The position numbers and the translations under genes were made by a program. 64,000 nt of DNA from Acarospora socialis (Eukaryota; Ascomycota; Lecanoromycetes; Acarosporales; Acarosporaceae), in NCBI GenBank assembly GCA_025617375.2, contig JAMYGW020000012.1, positions 930,001 to 994,000 of the forward strand, in the 5' to 3' direction. This document shows, piece by piece, positions 1-12,349 of this stretch. The notes under the pieces were generated by a model. It saw nothing but the letters and a program-made list of their open reading frames with translations, had not been told where the DNA came from and ran no database searches. Each line of letters begins with the position of its first letter. The first letter of the stretch is position 1.

Positions 1-1276
1 TGTAGATGACGCCTATAGCGTTCAACTTGTCCTTCAGCAACTTGTTGAGCGGAATGTTCTCGAAGTTAGGTGGTAACTCCTTCCTCGCCCTATAGGGACG
101 CCATTCCGTAAGCTAACGCCAGTCAGACATGTGGATGACTTACTTCAGGTAATCCATTTTGATATTCCTTGCCTTGTCCTTCAAAGCAATCTGGTCTCTC
201 CCTTCGAGTACATTCTGGTCACTCTCATCGAGCTTTTTAATGTAGGCGTAGCTGGTCCCGTGTTCCATAATATATTCAATCAGCGTCGAAGTCTCCTCGT
301 CCGACCACGGCCGCCGCGTCTGAACTTTCGCAGGTGCCCGTGCTCGAACTTGGGTCTTGGCGAGCTGATTGATGCGCTTCTGCTGCTCTGCAATCTGAGC
401 TTGTGACCGACTCGGGGGTTGGGATTGGGCGGGAATGCCGCGATTGTGACGCTCGACTTCTTGCCTGATTTGGCGTTGGATGTCGTCGTCTTCTTGCCCG
501 CTATCTTCGTCCTCATCGTCTGGGGGTGGCGACACGCGCGGTTGCCGAATAGGTCGCGAAGTTGAGTCCCTTGCTATTGCGATTGTTCGGTGGGGAACGG
601 TCGGTGCCATGTTGCGTCGCTCGCGAACGTTGACGGGGCGGTTGTTGTGCTGAAAGCTTTCGTCCTCGCTCGGATCGGACATCTCTTCCTCCTCAACGGC
701 AGGTTGTGCTTGTCTCTTTCTCTTTTGGCTATTGCTCCTTCGCTGGTTGGATGGCTGGCTGTCGTCCCATGTTACCCGCTCCGCAGACTCCTGCCGGTCG
801 ATGAACGCACGGGGCTTTGAACTTCTGGAGGCAGTTTCCTTGCGCTGATCCAGGTTCTCTTTGTTCTTCTCCTTCTCATGTGCATTGCTTATTGCGATTA
901 CTCTCTTCGCTTCGAGCGCCAGCTGTGCTTCTTTCGCTCTCCTAGACTCGGCAGCATTGAAGGGGTCGTCCTCTTCCTCGTCGGCCAACTGTGGCCGCCA
1001 ATCGTCCTCAGCTTCGCTACGGGATTCGGAGGCATTGGCGCCCTGGACCGGTGATGAAGGTGATTGTTTAGGTTGCGGAATTAGAGAGCTTGGGATAGCA
1101 CTCTCTAGCCTCTCCATTTCTTTAAGCAAGGCAATTGATGATCGGTTTCTGAACCTGCATGCGATGAAGATTAGAAGGGCGAGATTGAGATCGCGCTGCA
1201 AGTTCAATCAGAGAGCATACTTTGTGCGCTCGCGACGATCGGCTTGATCTAGATGCCCTGCTTGTTGGTCCGCCAT
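1..1276 (-). CDS. Myb/telobox-type DNA-binding protein, partial (3' end off the window)
   Basis: Likely a telomere- or telobox-binding nuclear protein. I place three exons: 1276-1221 (starts MADQQAGHLDQ), 1154-144, and 89 to the left edge, with introns of 66 and 54 nt whose phases agree (AA|G at both junctions). Residues 20-300 are low-complexity, acidic and basic, with many Ser, Glu and Arg. A Myb/SANT domain begins near residue 300 (RPWSDEETSTLIEYI) and ends in LKDKARNIKMDYLK, which matches the third helix of telobox Myb proteins (consensus VDLKDKWRN, here Ala for Trp). Exon 3 continues ARKELPPNFENIPLNKLL, typical of the stretch after the Myb in fungal Taz1/Tbf1-like proteins. Family is by motif; telomere binding itself is inferred. 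It could instead be a general telobox transcription regulator. Confidence 0.72.
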
Positions 1277-1822
1277 TATGCACTCTTGATAAGTCCGATG
1301 AAACTGTGTTTGTGAGAACCGCAGTCACTCTACCTAATTCTAATAGGCGAACCGGCTCCTACATCGAGCAAAATCTGATTAGACGGCAGTATATATCATG
1401 AATAGGGACTTTTGCATCCGTCGTGACGTCTGTTGTTGATTGCCGAGCTATAGTTCTAGGTCGTAAATGATTGCGTTCGCTTAGCCCTGCTCCGCCTGAA
1501 AAAACGCATTCATTTACGACCCCATAACTGTACGCTCTCGCGCTGTCACGTGCTAGAACGGCTCATCAATACTCCGGCATCAACCCCCTACAAGTGGTAA
1601 TGTTCCTGTTTCTGGTGAACCAGCAGCACGGCACCTTCTCGTACCACAATCTCATATAGTCTCACATATTGGTGACACCGAATCCATGGCATTTGACTTC
1701 TGACTGCTCACCTGCCACCTGCCTATAATCATTTCGCGGATGTGCACGCCCGTTCCTCAGCTTGCGAAGCCGCTCTTTCTACTACACCGGGTAATACTCG
1801 AACTCCACTTAACCTCTTTAAA
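1277..1822. other. Divergent intergenic region between the Myb gene and GDT1
   Basis: Spacer between two divergent genes, so it should hold both promoters. It contains the inverted repeat at 1459-1521. I see no open frame with coding character and no RNA gene. Confidence 0.6.
1459..1521. repeat. Inverted repeat, 19-nt arms
   Basis: Arms 1459-1477 (GGTCGTAAATGATTGCGTT) and 1503-1521 are inverted copies with one mismatch, separated by 25 nt. It lies inside the divergent promoter region. It could be a paired regulator-binding site, a cruciform, or the remains of a small foldback element. Confidence 0.6.
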
Positions 1823-3623
1823 ATGAGGTTAAGGAGGGAGCTTTTGACCTCAATACTGGTATTGCTTTCGACGTCCTCGATTTTTTCAGTTGCAGTCGAA
1901 CCTCTGCAGCAGTCTGACACGTCCCTTGAACCGCGACAAGAGGCCCGGGAAGCGCCCCCACCTGGGCCAGCACCGACATCACTACCTGATGCCCTTCGCA
2001 TAGCTGCTGTTAACATTGGAACCCAAGATGCACCAGTTGACGGTAAAGACGGGAAGCCTCACGCTGGTCCTTTTGTAGAAACCGCGGCGGAACGAGAACG
2101 GAAGAAGGCCAAGGACAGCGGCGAGGGCAAAGGGACATCTACGGGTACAAAGCCAATACCAAAGCCGCTGAAGGCTTCGCAGGGAGGATTATCAAACTCA
2201 GAGAGCAGCCCGATACCAGAGTCCAACGATGGCGTGATGGATGATCCCAACCGAGTCGCGCCCAAAGATGGAACACGGGGCACGGAAGGGGGCGTCAGCG
2301 AAAAGGACAGGGATCGGAAGGCACAGGAGGGTCATGTGGGGACGAAATCGGAGAAGAAGCCAGATCCACCAAAGGAAGCCCCGCCGTTGCCGCATAGCGA
2401 AGAGGAAAAGCTAGCAGTCAAGGAGGGAAAAGAGGCTGGAAGAAAAGGAAAAGAAAGCGCTATAGAGGGCAGTGACAAAACGAAGGCTGTCGGCGGACTT
2501 GAGGTAAGTGCAGAAATGCATACATGCGTCATATCATAGCATGTGCCGAAGCACACGGGCGTGGAAGTAGTCTAACCTTAACAATTATAGAAACCGACCG
2601 ATCTACCCGAGAAACCACATGATATACCTCTCCCCGTCCCTCCAAGTTCGCAAAAAGATGACCCGCTAGATGTCAGCAAGCCCGTCGATCACTCGAAAAC
2701 AGTCCCTCAGCTTGTGGGCGACGAAATCAGCGGGCTGATGCACCCATTCCATTCATTACTTCTCTCCTTCACGATGATTATATTCTCCGAGATCGGAGAC
2801 AAGACCTTCCTGATTGCCGCACTTATGGCTATGAAGCATCCCCGTCTTCTTGTCTTCTCCGCCGCCTTCTCCGCACTTATTGCCATGACCATACTCTCCG
2901 CGGTACTGGGCCACGCCGTACCAACTCTGATACCCAAACGGGTCACGAATCTTCTCGCCGCAATCCTCTTCCTAGCTTTTGGCGCGAAGATGTTACGTGA
3001 AGGATACGCCATGGATCCCGGCGAGGGCGTCAGCGAGGACATGAAAGAAGTTGAGATGGAGCTGGAAGAGCGCGAGCACCAAGCCCGGAAGATCGGAAGG
3101 CGGCGCTCGTCCATATCCCCATACATTCTCGAGTCCGGGCGAGGCGCGCGGAAAGCGCGAGTCAATTCTCGTCTCCCGTCACCTCCTGATAGCCCTTCAT
3201 CGTCATCCTCGCGTTCACCGTCTCCCAGTCGCCGATCGGCTGTCGCCAACGCTTTGGCCGGATTGAACAACCTATTCTCGCTGCTCTTGAGCCCAGCTTG
3301 GGTTCAGACCTTCATCATGACGTTTCTCGGCGAATGGGGTGACCGCAGCCAGATTGCCACCATTGCGATGGCTGCAGGCCAGGATTATTGGTGGGTTACC
3401 ACCGGTGCGGTGACCGGACACGCTCTTTGTACTGCTGCAGCAGTTCTCGGTGGCAGGGCTGTTGCCGGCAGAGTCAGCTTGAGAGTTGGTAAGCATTGCA
3501 AATAGTTGATACGTACCTCTTTGGCGGATATGCTGACCCATTCCTCTAGTGACGTTAGCGGGTGCAGCCGCCTTCCTTGTCTTCGGCTTCATCTACTTGG
3601 TCGAGGCTCTGTATTACCCTTAG
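1823..3623 (+). CDS. GDT1: GDT1/TMEM165 family (UPF0016) Ca2+/Mn2+ transporter
   Basis: Golgi or vesicle membrane protein predicted to move Ca2+ and Mn2+ into the secretory lumen in exchange for H+, supporting glycosylation. Exons 1823-2503, 2591-3488 and 3550-3623 give 550 aa. The start chosen opens a signal peptide (MRLRRELLTSILVLLSTSS). Both hallmark ExGD motifs are present: EIGDKT in the first membrane half and EWGDRS in the second. The protein ends FGFIYLVEALYYP, the usual last helix. Residues 40-290 form a long Lys/Glu/Pro-rich lumenal stretch and the halves are joined by a Ser/Arg-rich loop. Yeast Gdt1 is only about 280 aa, so this one is roughly double. Family assignment is firm; ion specificity is by family. 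Confidence 0.93.
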
Positions 3624-4330
3624 ATCTTTCTAAATTCACTATTGGAGTATACTATCATTGGCGTTACAGTCGTGGTTGTTACGGTTCTTATACTCTTCTA
3701 GTTTGTCTTAGGGTATAGACGATTTTATACGATCACTTTCAATACGTACTGGGGGATACTGGTTGCATCAGTCGGGCACTTTACTTCAAGCGAACTGACT
3801 TCGGGGCTCTGGTTATCGTACTTTGTTTGACTTATTGAATTCGTTTAGGGAGCTATAGGGATGGATTTCGTCGCGGTATTGGGTTGGCATGAAGGTGTAG
3901 ATGATAGCAATGGAAGATATGCTAGAATCTATACACTTAGAATTATTTATTGTGTAGGAAGCTCGAGACATTGGTGATTGATGCATTGTACATTTGACTA
4001 TTTTGATTGGTGATGATAGTAGACTGGTGGTGCAGGCAGACGGTGACATAGATTGTAAATATGGAGAGGGAACTCGGTGATTTATGGATAGACACTCCGG
4101 TTTTAGTAACAGTGATCTAAGGGATTGAGAAGCTGTAGAATTAAGTTGGGATAGATAGGGTATAAAGACATCAGTAAAACCTATTAACAACTTGAGAAAG
4201 ATCAAAAAATCCATATGGATTTCTGCTCATTAAAGTGTGATGGGATGCGAAAGCATAGCGACGGCAGGCCCGATGTAGCGATAGCGAGGTTGGAGGAATT
4301 GCGCAGTTAGCAAACCTGGCCACCGGATGG

Positions 4331-6060
4331 GGTTGAGAGAACTTGAGACGTTCGATGGGGTCAAACAAAACCTCTACTTAGCGAGGCAAGGGAGGCGACA
4401 GTGAGGTAGCGACGGCGAGGGCGGGGTTGAGAAAAGTGTGCTACTAGGTAAGATAGCCTCAGAATGGGGTTCTGCAAAAATTGAGACGTTCGACAAGGAA
4501 CTCTAGTTCGGTGACCATTGGTTGAGAGCTTCAAGATTACGGTATCCATTTTGACTAACTGTGCACATTGTTCAACCCCAACCTCACCGTCGCGACCCTT
4601 TGCTCTCGCTGACGCAACATTTTGTCCCCACTAACCCAACTTGGGGTGTATCTTTCAGTCAATAAATTTACCAATTGCAGTGGTGAGGTCAAGAGGCCAC
4701 AATGGCAAGGTAGAATGGAATGCTATCGGGGTGCGGTTGAGGTTTGATTCAGATGATGTTTGATGAGCATTGCAGAAAATCCTCAAGTTTAAGATAATAT
4801 GCAGTAGGAGAAAAGGTCGCAATGGTGAGGTACAGGACCAGCGGCAGCGAGGTAAAGGGTGCGAAAGGGGTGTGAAAAGGGTCCGAACAATTCTGCTACG
4901 TTCGACGAAGGTTGAGGAAGACTTGCCCAAATGGATTAGTTGCGCAAAGAATTGCGACGACGAGCTTTGGGACAGCGAGCCAAAGGGTGCGAAAGGGGTG
5001 CGGAAGAATCTGCTACGTTCGATGAGAGTCGAGAAAAGTCTCCACAGTGGGTGAGCAGGGAAGATTGTGTGTCGCAGCACGGTCCATTGGGGGCGACGGT
5101 GAGGTTCAATGGGTAGTGACAGCGTGGTGGCGTTGAAGCAAGTGCACATTTATGAGTAGTAAAGATAGGTACGAAGGCGAATAACAGAATTCTCCGCCAC
5201 CCCACAACTTTGTTGGTGTTGGATTTATCGCTAAACTTTTCTTGGTGTGGCGGAGAATTTTGTTATTCACCTTCGTACTGAAAGTGGGGTTGAGAGAAGT
5301 TGGGTCATTCGACGATACTGAAGAGAAAAACCCTTCCAAGTTGGACAATACTGCGGTGGGGGTAAGATGGTCACCGAATCAGTTAGCGAAATGGTCACTG
5401 ATAATGGGATTGAGAGGAATTGAGATGTTTGGTGGGGTTGAACAGAAACCTTCAAAAGCAGTTATTGAGGCTGAGAGAGGCGGCAGTGAGGTAGCAACGG
5501 CGAGGTTGAGGTTGAAGAGGGGACAAAATTGGGGTTGAAGGAAATTGAGACGTTCGACGGGGTTGAAACGAAACCTCCATAAGCGGCTAGTGACGACGGC
5601 AGTGAGGTAGCGACAGTGAGGATTGGGGTTGAAGAAGTTGGAAGGCGGATGAAAATGGGGTTGAAGAAAAATTGAGACGTTCGACAAAGATTGAAAGGAA
5701 ACCTCTAAAAGCAGTTAGCAAGGCTGAGGGCGGCGGCAGTGAGGCAGCGACAGCGAGGATGGGGTTGAGAGTTGCGACAATGGTTGGAGGGTGACCGAAA
5801 TGGGGTTGAAGACTGAGACGTTCGATGATCAAGAAGAAAAACTCCCGAATTGGTATAGCGGGAACACCGGGGCTTATACTGTTTAAGAAATTGCGGTAGT
5901 GACGCGATAATGGAAAACCCCTCCACGCTGGGTGAGTGGGTCATGGCAGCGAAGTAGGGCGAGTTGCGACGGCGAGGTAACAGAGTGAGAGTTACGATGT
6001 ATTTATTCTAGGTACGGTCCAATTTCAACGACGTTCGATGAACTTGAAGGAGACCTCCCA
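4331..6060 (+). repeat. Degenerate direct-repeat array, unit about 125-140 bp
   Basis: A motif TTGAGACGTTCGA, followed by GGGGTTGAA-like sequence and a GGCAGTGAGGTAGCGACGGCGAGG-like stretch, recurs about ten times on the plus strand. Core positions are near 4347, 4485, 4897, 5014, 5308, 5424, 5548, 5675, 5817 and 6030. The copies at 5424-5817 are spaced 124-142 bp, giving the clearest period; others are further apart, as expected of a decayed tandem array. Units are strongly diverged and no stable frame runs through them. Confidence 0.6.
5170..5277. repeat. Hairpin-forming inverted repeat within the repeat array
   Basis: Arms 5170-5199 and 5248-5277 are inverted copies over 30 nt with two mismatches (left arm begins TACGAAGGCGAATAACA), and weaker pairing continues inward. 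The loop is 48 nt. It does not belong to the array unit, so it may be a separate small foldback insertion. Confidence 0.65.
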
Positions 6061-6914
6061 ACTCGGTTAGGCGGTAAGGGTTCGCGGAAGGTTGGATTCT
6101 TGGTGTGATAGGTACGTTTGAACCTTCCACAGATTCGCAATGGGGTTGGAAAAGTCCTTCCCGGTCATGCACGAGAAAATGCTCTTTCCACCGAGAATGA
6201 GTGAGAAACCAGACTAGATGAGGTAGGCCCTTCTACGGCATCTCTTGGATGTTTGAAGAGCTCAGTCTAGACTTCTGCTCTCTGTGACCTTCCGCCTGTC
6301 AACATAGTGCTTGCAGATGCTGGTGAGAAACGTACACACGAGAAATGGACAGTACTTCCTAGGCTCTCAAACCATTGAAGTTCAAATCTCCCTCGTAAGT
6401 ACATAACGCACATTCCTCGGCCGAGTGACTCGGATGAAGCCCACAATGCACATTTGAGCCCACCTGACAATGCACGATCCATCTTCACTTCCAGTTCTTC
6501 GATCCTATGAGTCGATTCTTCTCATTTCGGATGTCTCAGTAGCCGTAGTCTATTCTGTCGATGTAGGGGCAACGCCCACTCATGATGACAGAAGGAAGTG
6601 CCGTTCTTATAGTTGTGCCGGCACCATCATTAAAGGCATCCGCCGAGTCGTTTGCACTTGAATGCCCCATGATCGTCACCTACTCGTTATGTTGATTGCA
6701 TGCCTAGATGCCGTGCGTTACCGTAGACGAGTTTGAGTATATAGTAGGCCGAATCCCACCTTGAATATTCACTTTCTTCCACTGTCACTTCGCGCCTAAA
6801 GCAACCTGAGCAGTCCCAGTTCTTTCGCGTCGACAAGCTGATTCTACCAACCTTAGCCATCCATATTCGCCGCTCCTACCCATCTCTGTCACGTCAGTGT
6901 GTAAATTCGCCATA

Positions 6915-8006
6915 ATGAGATTGACTGTCGAAGACTGTTGCTTGGGGCTCGGATTTAGACCAGGAAAACCGGAAGCGGCAAGCTTAAAGCAGGAGCTCGA
7001 AAATTTCATCTCGGACGATAACCAAACCCAATTGAGAAATGCGAATATCAATCAGCGAAGTGAACGTCATAAGCGCGCGGTACAAGATTTCCTCGATCAG
7101 CATGGACGTCGCTTCTGGCCAGCGACCGGCGGAGATCGCAGCAATTTGCTGGACAATGCTCCCATATTCCCCAGAGACTCAACAGTGTAAGGGAATCTGG
7201 TGAACATGAAAGGCTACCTTGCTGACCATGTAGCAGGATTACCAGAATGGTCTCCAACTTGCTCGCCTACAAGTTGAGATGGTACAAGCCTGAGAACGAG
7301 GTACGGTGCTCTTCAGTTGCTTCAGAGTATATCAGCCAACTGAGAACAGCCTGAAACCCCGGACGAGCCACCAATGAAATCGGAGTCGACTGGGGGGACC
7401 ACCAGACAGTCCTCGGTAACTGATAGCGACGAGGGGCCCCACGACACGATAGATGACGACCTCGAGGAAGATTTGGAGGGTGCCGCAACGCCGGGGTACG
7501 CCGCGGAAACCGGGAGCCAGAGCGAGGCCATGGGGATCCAGGAGTCGATCAAGACGGACAACCCTGGCGTACTCCCTGCGGCCGGCGGCCCCCTAAGCCC
7601 AGCGTTCGGAAGCCCCTCCCGTCAAACCGTCACCTACTACAGCCCCCCAACGCGCACGAGGGCCGGTGGTGACTTCGGTCCCTCCGGGCTCACCCCCCGC
7701 ATGGCCGCCAAGACCCTCCTGTGGGTCAAGACCTCGGAGTGTTGCTACGCGAAGCGAGCTTACCTGGGAAGCTGCATGAACCCAATGCAGTTCGTCGACA
7801 CCATCCTGGGGCTCTGGGACATCCAAGGGGATTTGAACGCCCTGAGGAACGTCACTTACAAGGTGGAAGGGGCACCGTGGCCGGTACTTATGTCGGACGA
7901 TATTGTGAGTGGCCACGAAGACATGATGGGAGAGATCGGGGCGTGGTGGGAGAGGTCTGGTAAGGGGGATGATCGCTGTATGGTGGCCATTTGCATCACA
8001 CTGTAA
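6915..8006 (+). CDS. Hypothetical protein, 330 aa, three exons
   Basis: I do not recognise the family. Exons 6915-7186, 7237-7300 and 7350-8006 join in phase across introns of 50 and 49 nt. The first ATG (MCKF..., 6897) is less likely than MRLTVEDCCLGLG at 6915, but both are in frame. Residues 1-112 look folded (helical, KQELENFISDD, then ITRMVSNLLAYKLRWYKPE). Residues 113-215 are acidic and Ser/Thr/Gly/Pro-rich and probably disordered. Residues 220-330 look folded again, with several Cys and Trp (TLLWVKTSECCYAKRAYLG, GAWWER). No signal peptide or membrane span is seen, so it is likely cytosolic or nuclear. Coding status is supported by consistent phase and codon use. Confidence 0.6.
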
Positions 8007-9033
8007 AGCTTTAGTACATAGGAACGGCAGAAATGGAGATTTGAGCAAGCGTGAGGGTCTGGTTTTCTATTTGACTAGTCTGAAGCTCTCCTGATTGTCT
8101 GATAGCATCTGAATGAAATAAGGTTGTGCAGCGAATAGATGGAATGTGATGAGGTGACGTCGGAGAAGACATATGCCGACCTCCGTAGCTTACTAGCCCC
8201 CATCGAAGCCCGAGGCTAGAGAACAGAGGTCGTGGCAGAGCCATAACCGGCATTCTATACAGAGAATATGTCTAGATGGCATCACACTTATATGATAGTA
8301 CACTGAATATCTAGTTGCAGAATTTTGATGTTGTTTTCTCTCATGTTTGTGCGTCCTTTGATATACTAAGGTATGTAAGGGAGACATTCTGTGTGCTCAT
8401 TTGGGTCTGCCATCATTTCTGTCCACTGGCCTCGGCCTGGCGCACTGTCTCTTCTGACACGACCATATCATACCTATTAAGAGATAGATGCTACAATCTT
8501 CAAGTCCGAAATGGCGGAGTATTGTTATCTTGAGCAGTACTTCATTTATGTCTTCATCTGCGCGCTTGAGAAGACCTTAAGACCGAAAAGTCAGAGAAAC
8601 CTCGGACATGCACATTGCTACTAGAATTTGCTTTATAACCGTGACTGTCCATTAAATTCTCTTCCCTAGTTGCTCGTTGTGCAGTAATGAAAACTGCAGC
8701 GATCATGTTGAAGTTAGCTCCAAGTGCCGGGGCGAGTGTGAGATGCGTTGAAGCCTTCGTGATTCCACATTCTCTCTAAGCTCAGCACGAATAACTATCT
8801 ACGTTCTCTTCACTCATCAGACGGCCACGCACCCCACAACTCTCATCGAACCTAACATAGTTGACGACGTCTATAATCACTTGCAAGCGACTCATCTATG
8901 CCGCACAAGGCTCCCAATCTCTGAATAGGTTACAACATCTCAGTTTGCGTGTACGTACAGTCGGGTTTCTCTCGTATCCTTCTCTACCACATCGGAGTCC
9001 TTCGAAATTTGACTTGTAACAGGTTCCAGCGAA
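8007..9033. other. Intergenic region, nothing recognised
   Basis: About 1 kb between the hypothetical gene and the BTB gene. Only short frames without coding character; no tRNA or repeat seen. Confidence 0.5.
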
Positions 9034-10026
9034 ATGGTTAGCAAAGACCGAAACGAGCGCATCAAGCTGAATGGTCTCACATTGGCGTCTGGGGTTGAAG
9101 CCGGGCACAGGTTCGTGTACCTAATCCCATGCCGATATTGTGACGTCGCAAAAATCTAAATTGAGACCAAAGCACACTGACGGTGTCCCTCCAGGTTTCT
9201 CTACCGTACCGTGGTACAAGTACTTGTTGGTCCGGAGGAAAAGCAGTTCGATGTCCACAAGGAGCTCCTATGCTCCATGTCCGACTTCTTCTCGGCGGCT
9301 TTAGACGGCGGATTCAAGGAGGTTGAGACTGGAGCCGTTAAACTACCTGAGCAGGACGCTGCGACGTTCCAGTACTTTGTCCACTGGCTGTATTCGGGCA
9401 AGCTCACAGGGTACTTCCGGGCAGGCACCAGCCCTTCCCTCGACGATCTGAACATCGCTGCAATTGACGCGCGCAAAGCACACGCGAATGCGACTGAATC
9501 CCCAGAGAAGGTCGAGGCGATGAACAAAGCTACTGATGCTCTGAACCTGGCTATATTCCAAGTGGCGCCGATTCCAGCGCTTGTCTCGCTTTATGTCCTT
9601 GCTGATGCCTTGCAAGTCCGGGGCTTGAAAGATCACATAATCATTGTTATTGTCAAAGTCTATTCAATAGATAAAGAGCGCGCCGACCTTTTCTGGTATC
9701 GTCCCAGAGCCATCGGTACTTTGCCAGAACCCATAATGACTATGAACGACGCATACGAACGGCTACCTTCGATGTCGACTCTCCGGAGCTTCATCATCGA
9801 ATTCTATCTCGGTCATGTGGATGAGAATGTGTTTGCCCCAAAACGTGGCCTTCTCGGGTCCGACTTTATCTTTGACTATCTTGTGGCGGTGCAAAACCTA
9901 TGGTACCAGAATCAAGCAGCGAAGGATTTTGACGACGCAGACAGCATTTGCGAGTACCACGAACACGATGTCAAATGCTTGCTTATCACGCGAAATATCT
10001 TCGAAACGGAGGTTTGGGAATGGTAG
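9034..10026 (+). CDS. BTB/POZ-domain protein
   Basis: BTB domains dimerise and often link substrates to cullin-3 ubiquitin ligases; small fungal BTB proteins like this are a large, poorly studied family. Exons 9034-9110 and 9195-10026 give 302 aa. The split Arg codon (AG|G) keeps phase, and the joined sequence reads HRFLYRTVVQVLVGPEEK, the normal lead-in to the domain. The donor GTTCGT is weak, so the 5' exon is less certain than the rest. The BTB core spans about residues 30-150: FDVHKELLCSMSDFFSAAL, FKE, LPEQDAATFQYFVHWLYSG. A typical family tail follows (LYVLADALQVRGLKD). No BACK, Kelch or zinc-finger partner domain is present. Confidence 0.85.
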
Positions 10027-12349
10027 AGTGTTCGGGGATTGACGCTTGGCTAAACAGGCCTTCTCACGGATTCGTTGATTTCGAGCAGAGGACACAGGAG
10101 CAGTAGACTTTTCGCTTGGATGTCTCTACATTGTGGAACATCTGAAACCTTGGACATATGGTAGTATCGCTTTTCGAGGCGTCTCACAAAAAAAGATTAT
10201 AGTCGCGGTAGCCAGATCATCGAACTCCAGCCATTTCTCTCGATTTGTCATCTCTATGAGCTTTGTTCTTCATCCATGAGCCCTTTTTAGCGTGTTTTCG
10301 TGCTCAGACCTCCACACTGCAGGAACCAGCCGTTTTGGTTGTCCACCATGCTACCCTGATCGAGCTGTACGGATGTGCATCTGATAGGTCTGATCCCTTA
10401 GGAGTCCTTGAGGAGAGACATGAGGTTTCTTTGAGTCTACCGCCATGAGTGTCTTCATTTCTCCGAATGATCGTCCGAAACACTAGCGCTGAGACTCATG
10501 CTGTACGACCGTTAGGAATGGACCTTGTCCCAAGCCACACTTGCTTCCCCATGCCCTATGGATTACTAACTTAATTCCTTGCCCTAGTATCTAGCTTGAG
10601 TCACCCAGCCAACAACGACAGAATAGCTATCTCCGCTGTAGTCCCCATATTAAGAGTCTCAAAACGTGCCCTAACATCCTCCTATAGAGCAAGTTACAAT
10701 CCTTGCTATACTTCTTACGGGTATACCAGTTGCTCCACTGCTTCCCACCTTTCTATAGCAATGGCAACTGACCAAGCACGCTGTACAGGCTACTCCGTTC
10801 TAAGAGATATCTTTACTCTATCTAGCATATACGATTAGGCTTGTCCTGCCTACCTTAGCTACCTGTTTCCATCCCCTTCCAAGTGCCGTCTCCAAGCCTT
10901 AGCGCCAAGTGTTCCTACGAAACAACCCCCGCGCTTCATCTATAGATACCGGCAACACCGCTCCGATATTACGGAAGCAGTCAAAAGCTCTAGCCCTACA
11001 AATCGCATACATTACGAAGAGCCTCCTTACTGAGACAACGGGTCTGGCTTGGGAACCTTTGGTTCTGGGCTCAAGTACCGCAGGGTTTATTGTTCACACA
11101 GACAATGATATTAGGATTTATGAGGTTCGCGAACAGTAGATTGTCTCTTGAAACGTAGTTCTATGTGAAGAAGGGGAGGTCTTTCTTGCGTTAAATAAAT
11201 AAGTTGTAGATAAACTCCTCCGTGCCCTCTTTCGACTTGCTTAATGATGCTTTTGAAACCCTCCCTCACCATGCTACTTCCTCGTAGCCTCCACGTGAAT
11301 ATACAACTACGCCTGCGTCACTACTCCTAGTACCAACTTCACCGTCTGGGCGTGATCTTGTTATGCTAACCATTTCCTCTTACCCATCAACCCGTTGTCT
11401 TTGCCGTGATTTCGAAAGAGAGTACGCCCGCTCTACTGCTCGGAATGCGATGGCAGCGGGAACACCTTTCTTTTAATGTGGAAACAATGTTCTGTCTTTC
11501 ACTGTTGCCTGATGTCCAATGCAACCACAATCTAGCTCATTCGTTCATCGCGGCTAGTGATCAGGTGGCGTCTCCTGGCGGCTCCTATCTAGGAAGGCGG
11601 CGGTGTTAATTTCTTCGATGGTTACCTTCCTCCCCCATCTTGCATTAGGGTCAGACGACAAGGGTTCATAGGCCTTCCTTATGCATAATGCCCTTCCTGC
11701 CGTCCTGGTCGCGTCTGGCCCTCTAAGGTGCTATCCCGGTCCTGGTTGTGCCGGAAGCCACTGAGAGTTAGGGATATGGCATGGAGCCGCCTGCTCTCTG
11801 AGCGGGAGCAGACGCCCAGCGCTAATGTGCCACGGGGTGTACTGCGCCGAGAAACCAAGCGTGGTCGTCAGGGAAGCCCATTGGGTCGGTTGGCGCTCGG
11901 TCACCATCATTTGGATGGCTTGATGTTTGCTCCGCTGCCGATGGGAGATGTAATTAGAGATAGCTGTCGTTGATTATGGTTATAGGTTGGTATTGCTGAT
12001 AACGACAGTCTGGGTCTCTAGCTAGCGTTCGGCCTGAACATGGAGGGGAAGAGTCGGCTGTCGTTGTTCAAAGGGTTGGGACAGTGACCGCTGGCGACAG
12101 CAGGACTCACCAGAAGAGATGCGAGTTGCGTACTGCTATCAGGTCGCCGTCATGTTGGGCCTCCACCCTTTCCCTACCGCATTGGTCCAAGTTTAGACGA
12201 CGTCGGGAAGGGCAATGATAGTAGCAGGTCCGGAGGTTACTTAGCATATTTTATCAAATCCATGACATGCTTCCTGCTTTTCTTTAGCTGCTAAACGAAA
12301 GCACTGGCGCCAGGTCCGCCTCTTCGTACGTCACAACCTGTCATGGTAC
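10027..12349. other. 2.3-kb gene-poor region
   Basis: No gene I can support. Two open stretches (10,596-10,838 and 10,909-11,139, plus) have skewed codon use and could be worn remains of a transposon-related frame, but no motif identifies them. No tRNA, no clear tandem or inverted repeats. Confidence 0.45.

Larger units (their letters stand above)
3624..6914. other. Gene-free 3.3-kb intergenic region
   Basis: No coding frame with conserved character. 3,830-4,240 is AT-rich with no recognisable content. 4,331-6,060 is a degenerate repeat array. 5,170-5,277 is a hairpin. From 6,100 to 6,914 I see only ordinary unique sequence, probably including the promoter of the next gene. Confidence 0.6.

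Noticed and set aside
10596-11139. Possible LINE or gag-like remnant in two short frames
   Set aside because: No reverse transcriptase, endonuclease or zinc-knuckle motif; not enough to name an element.
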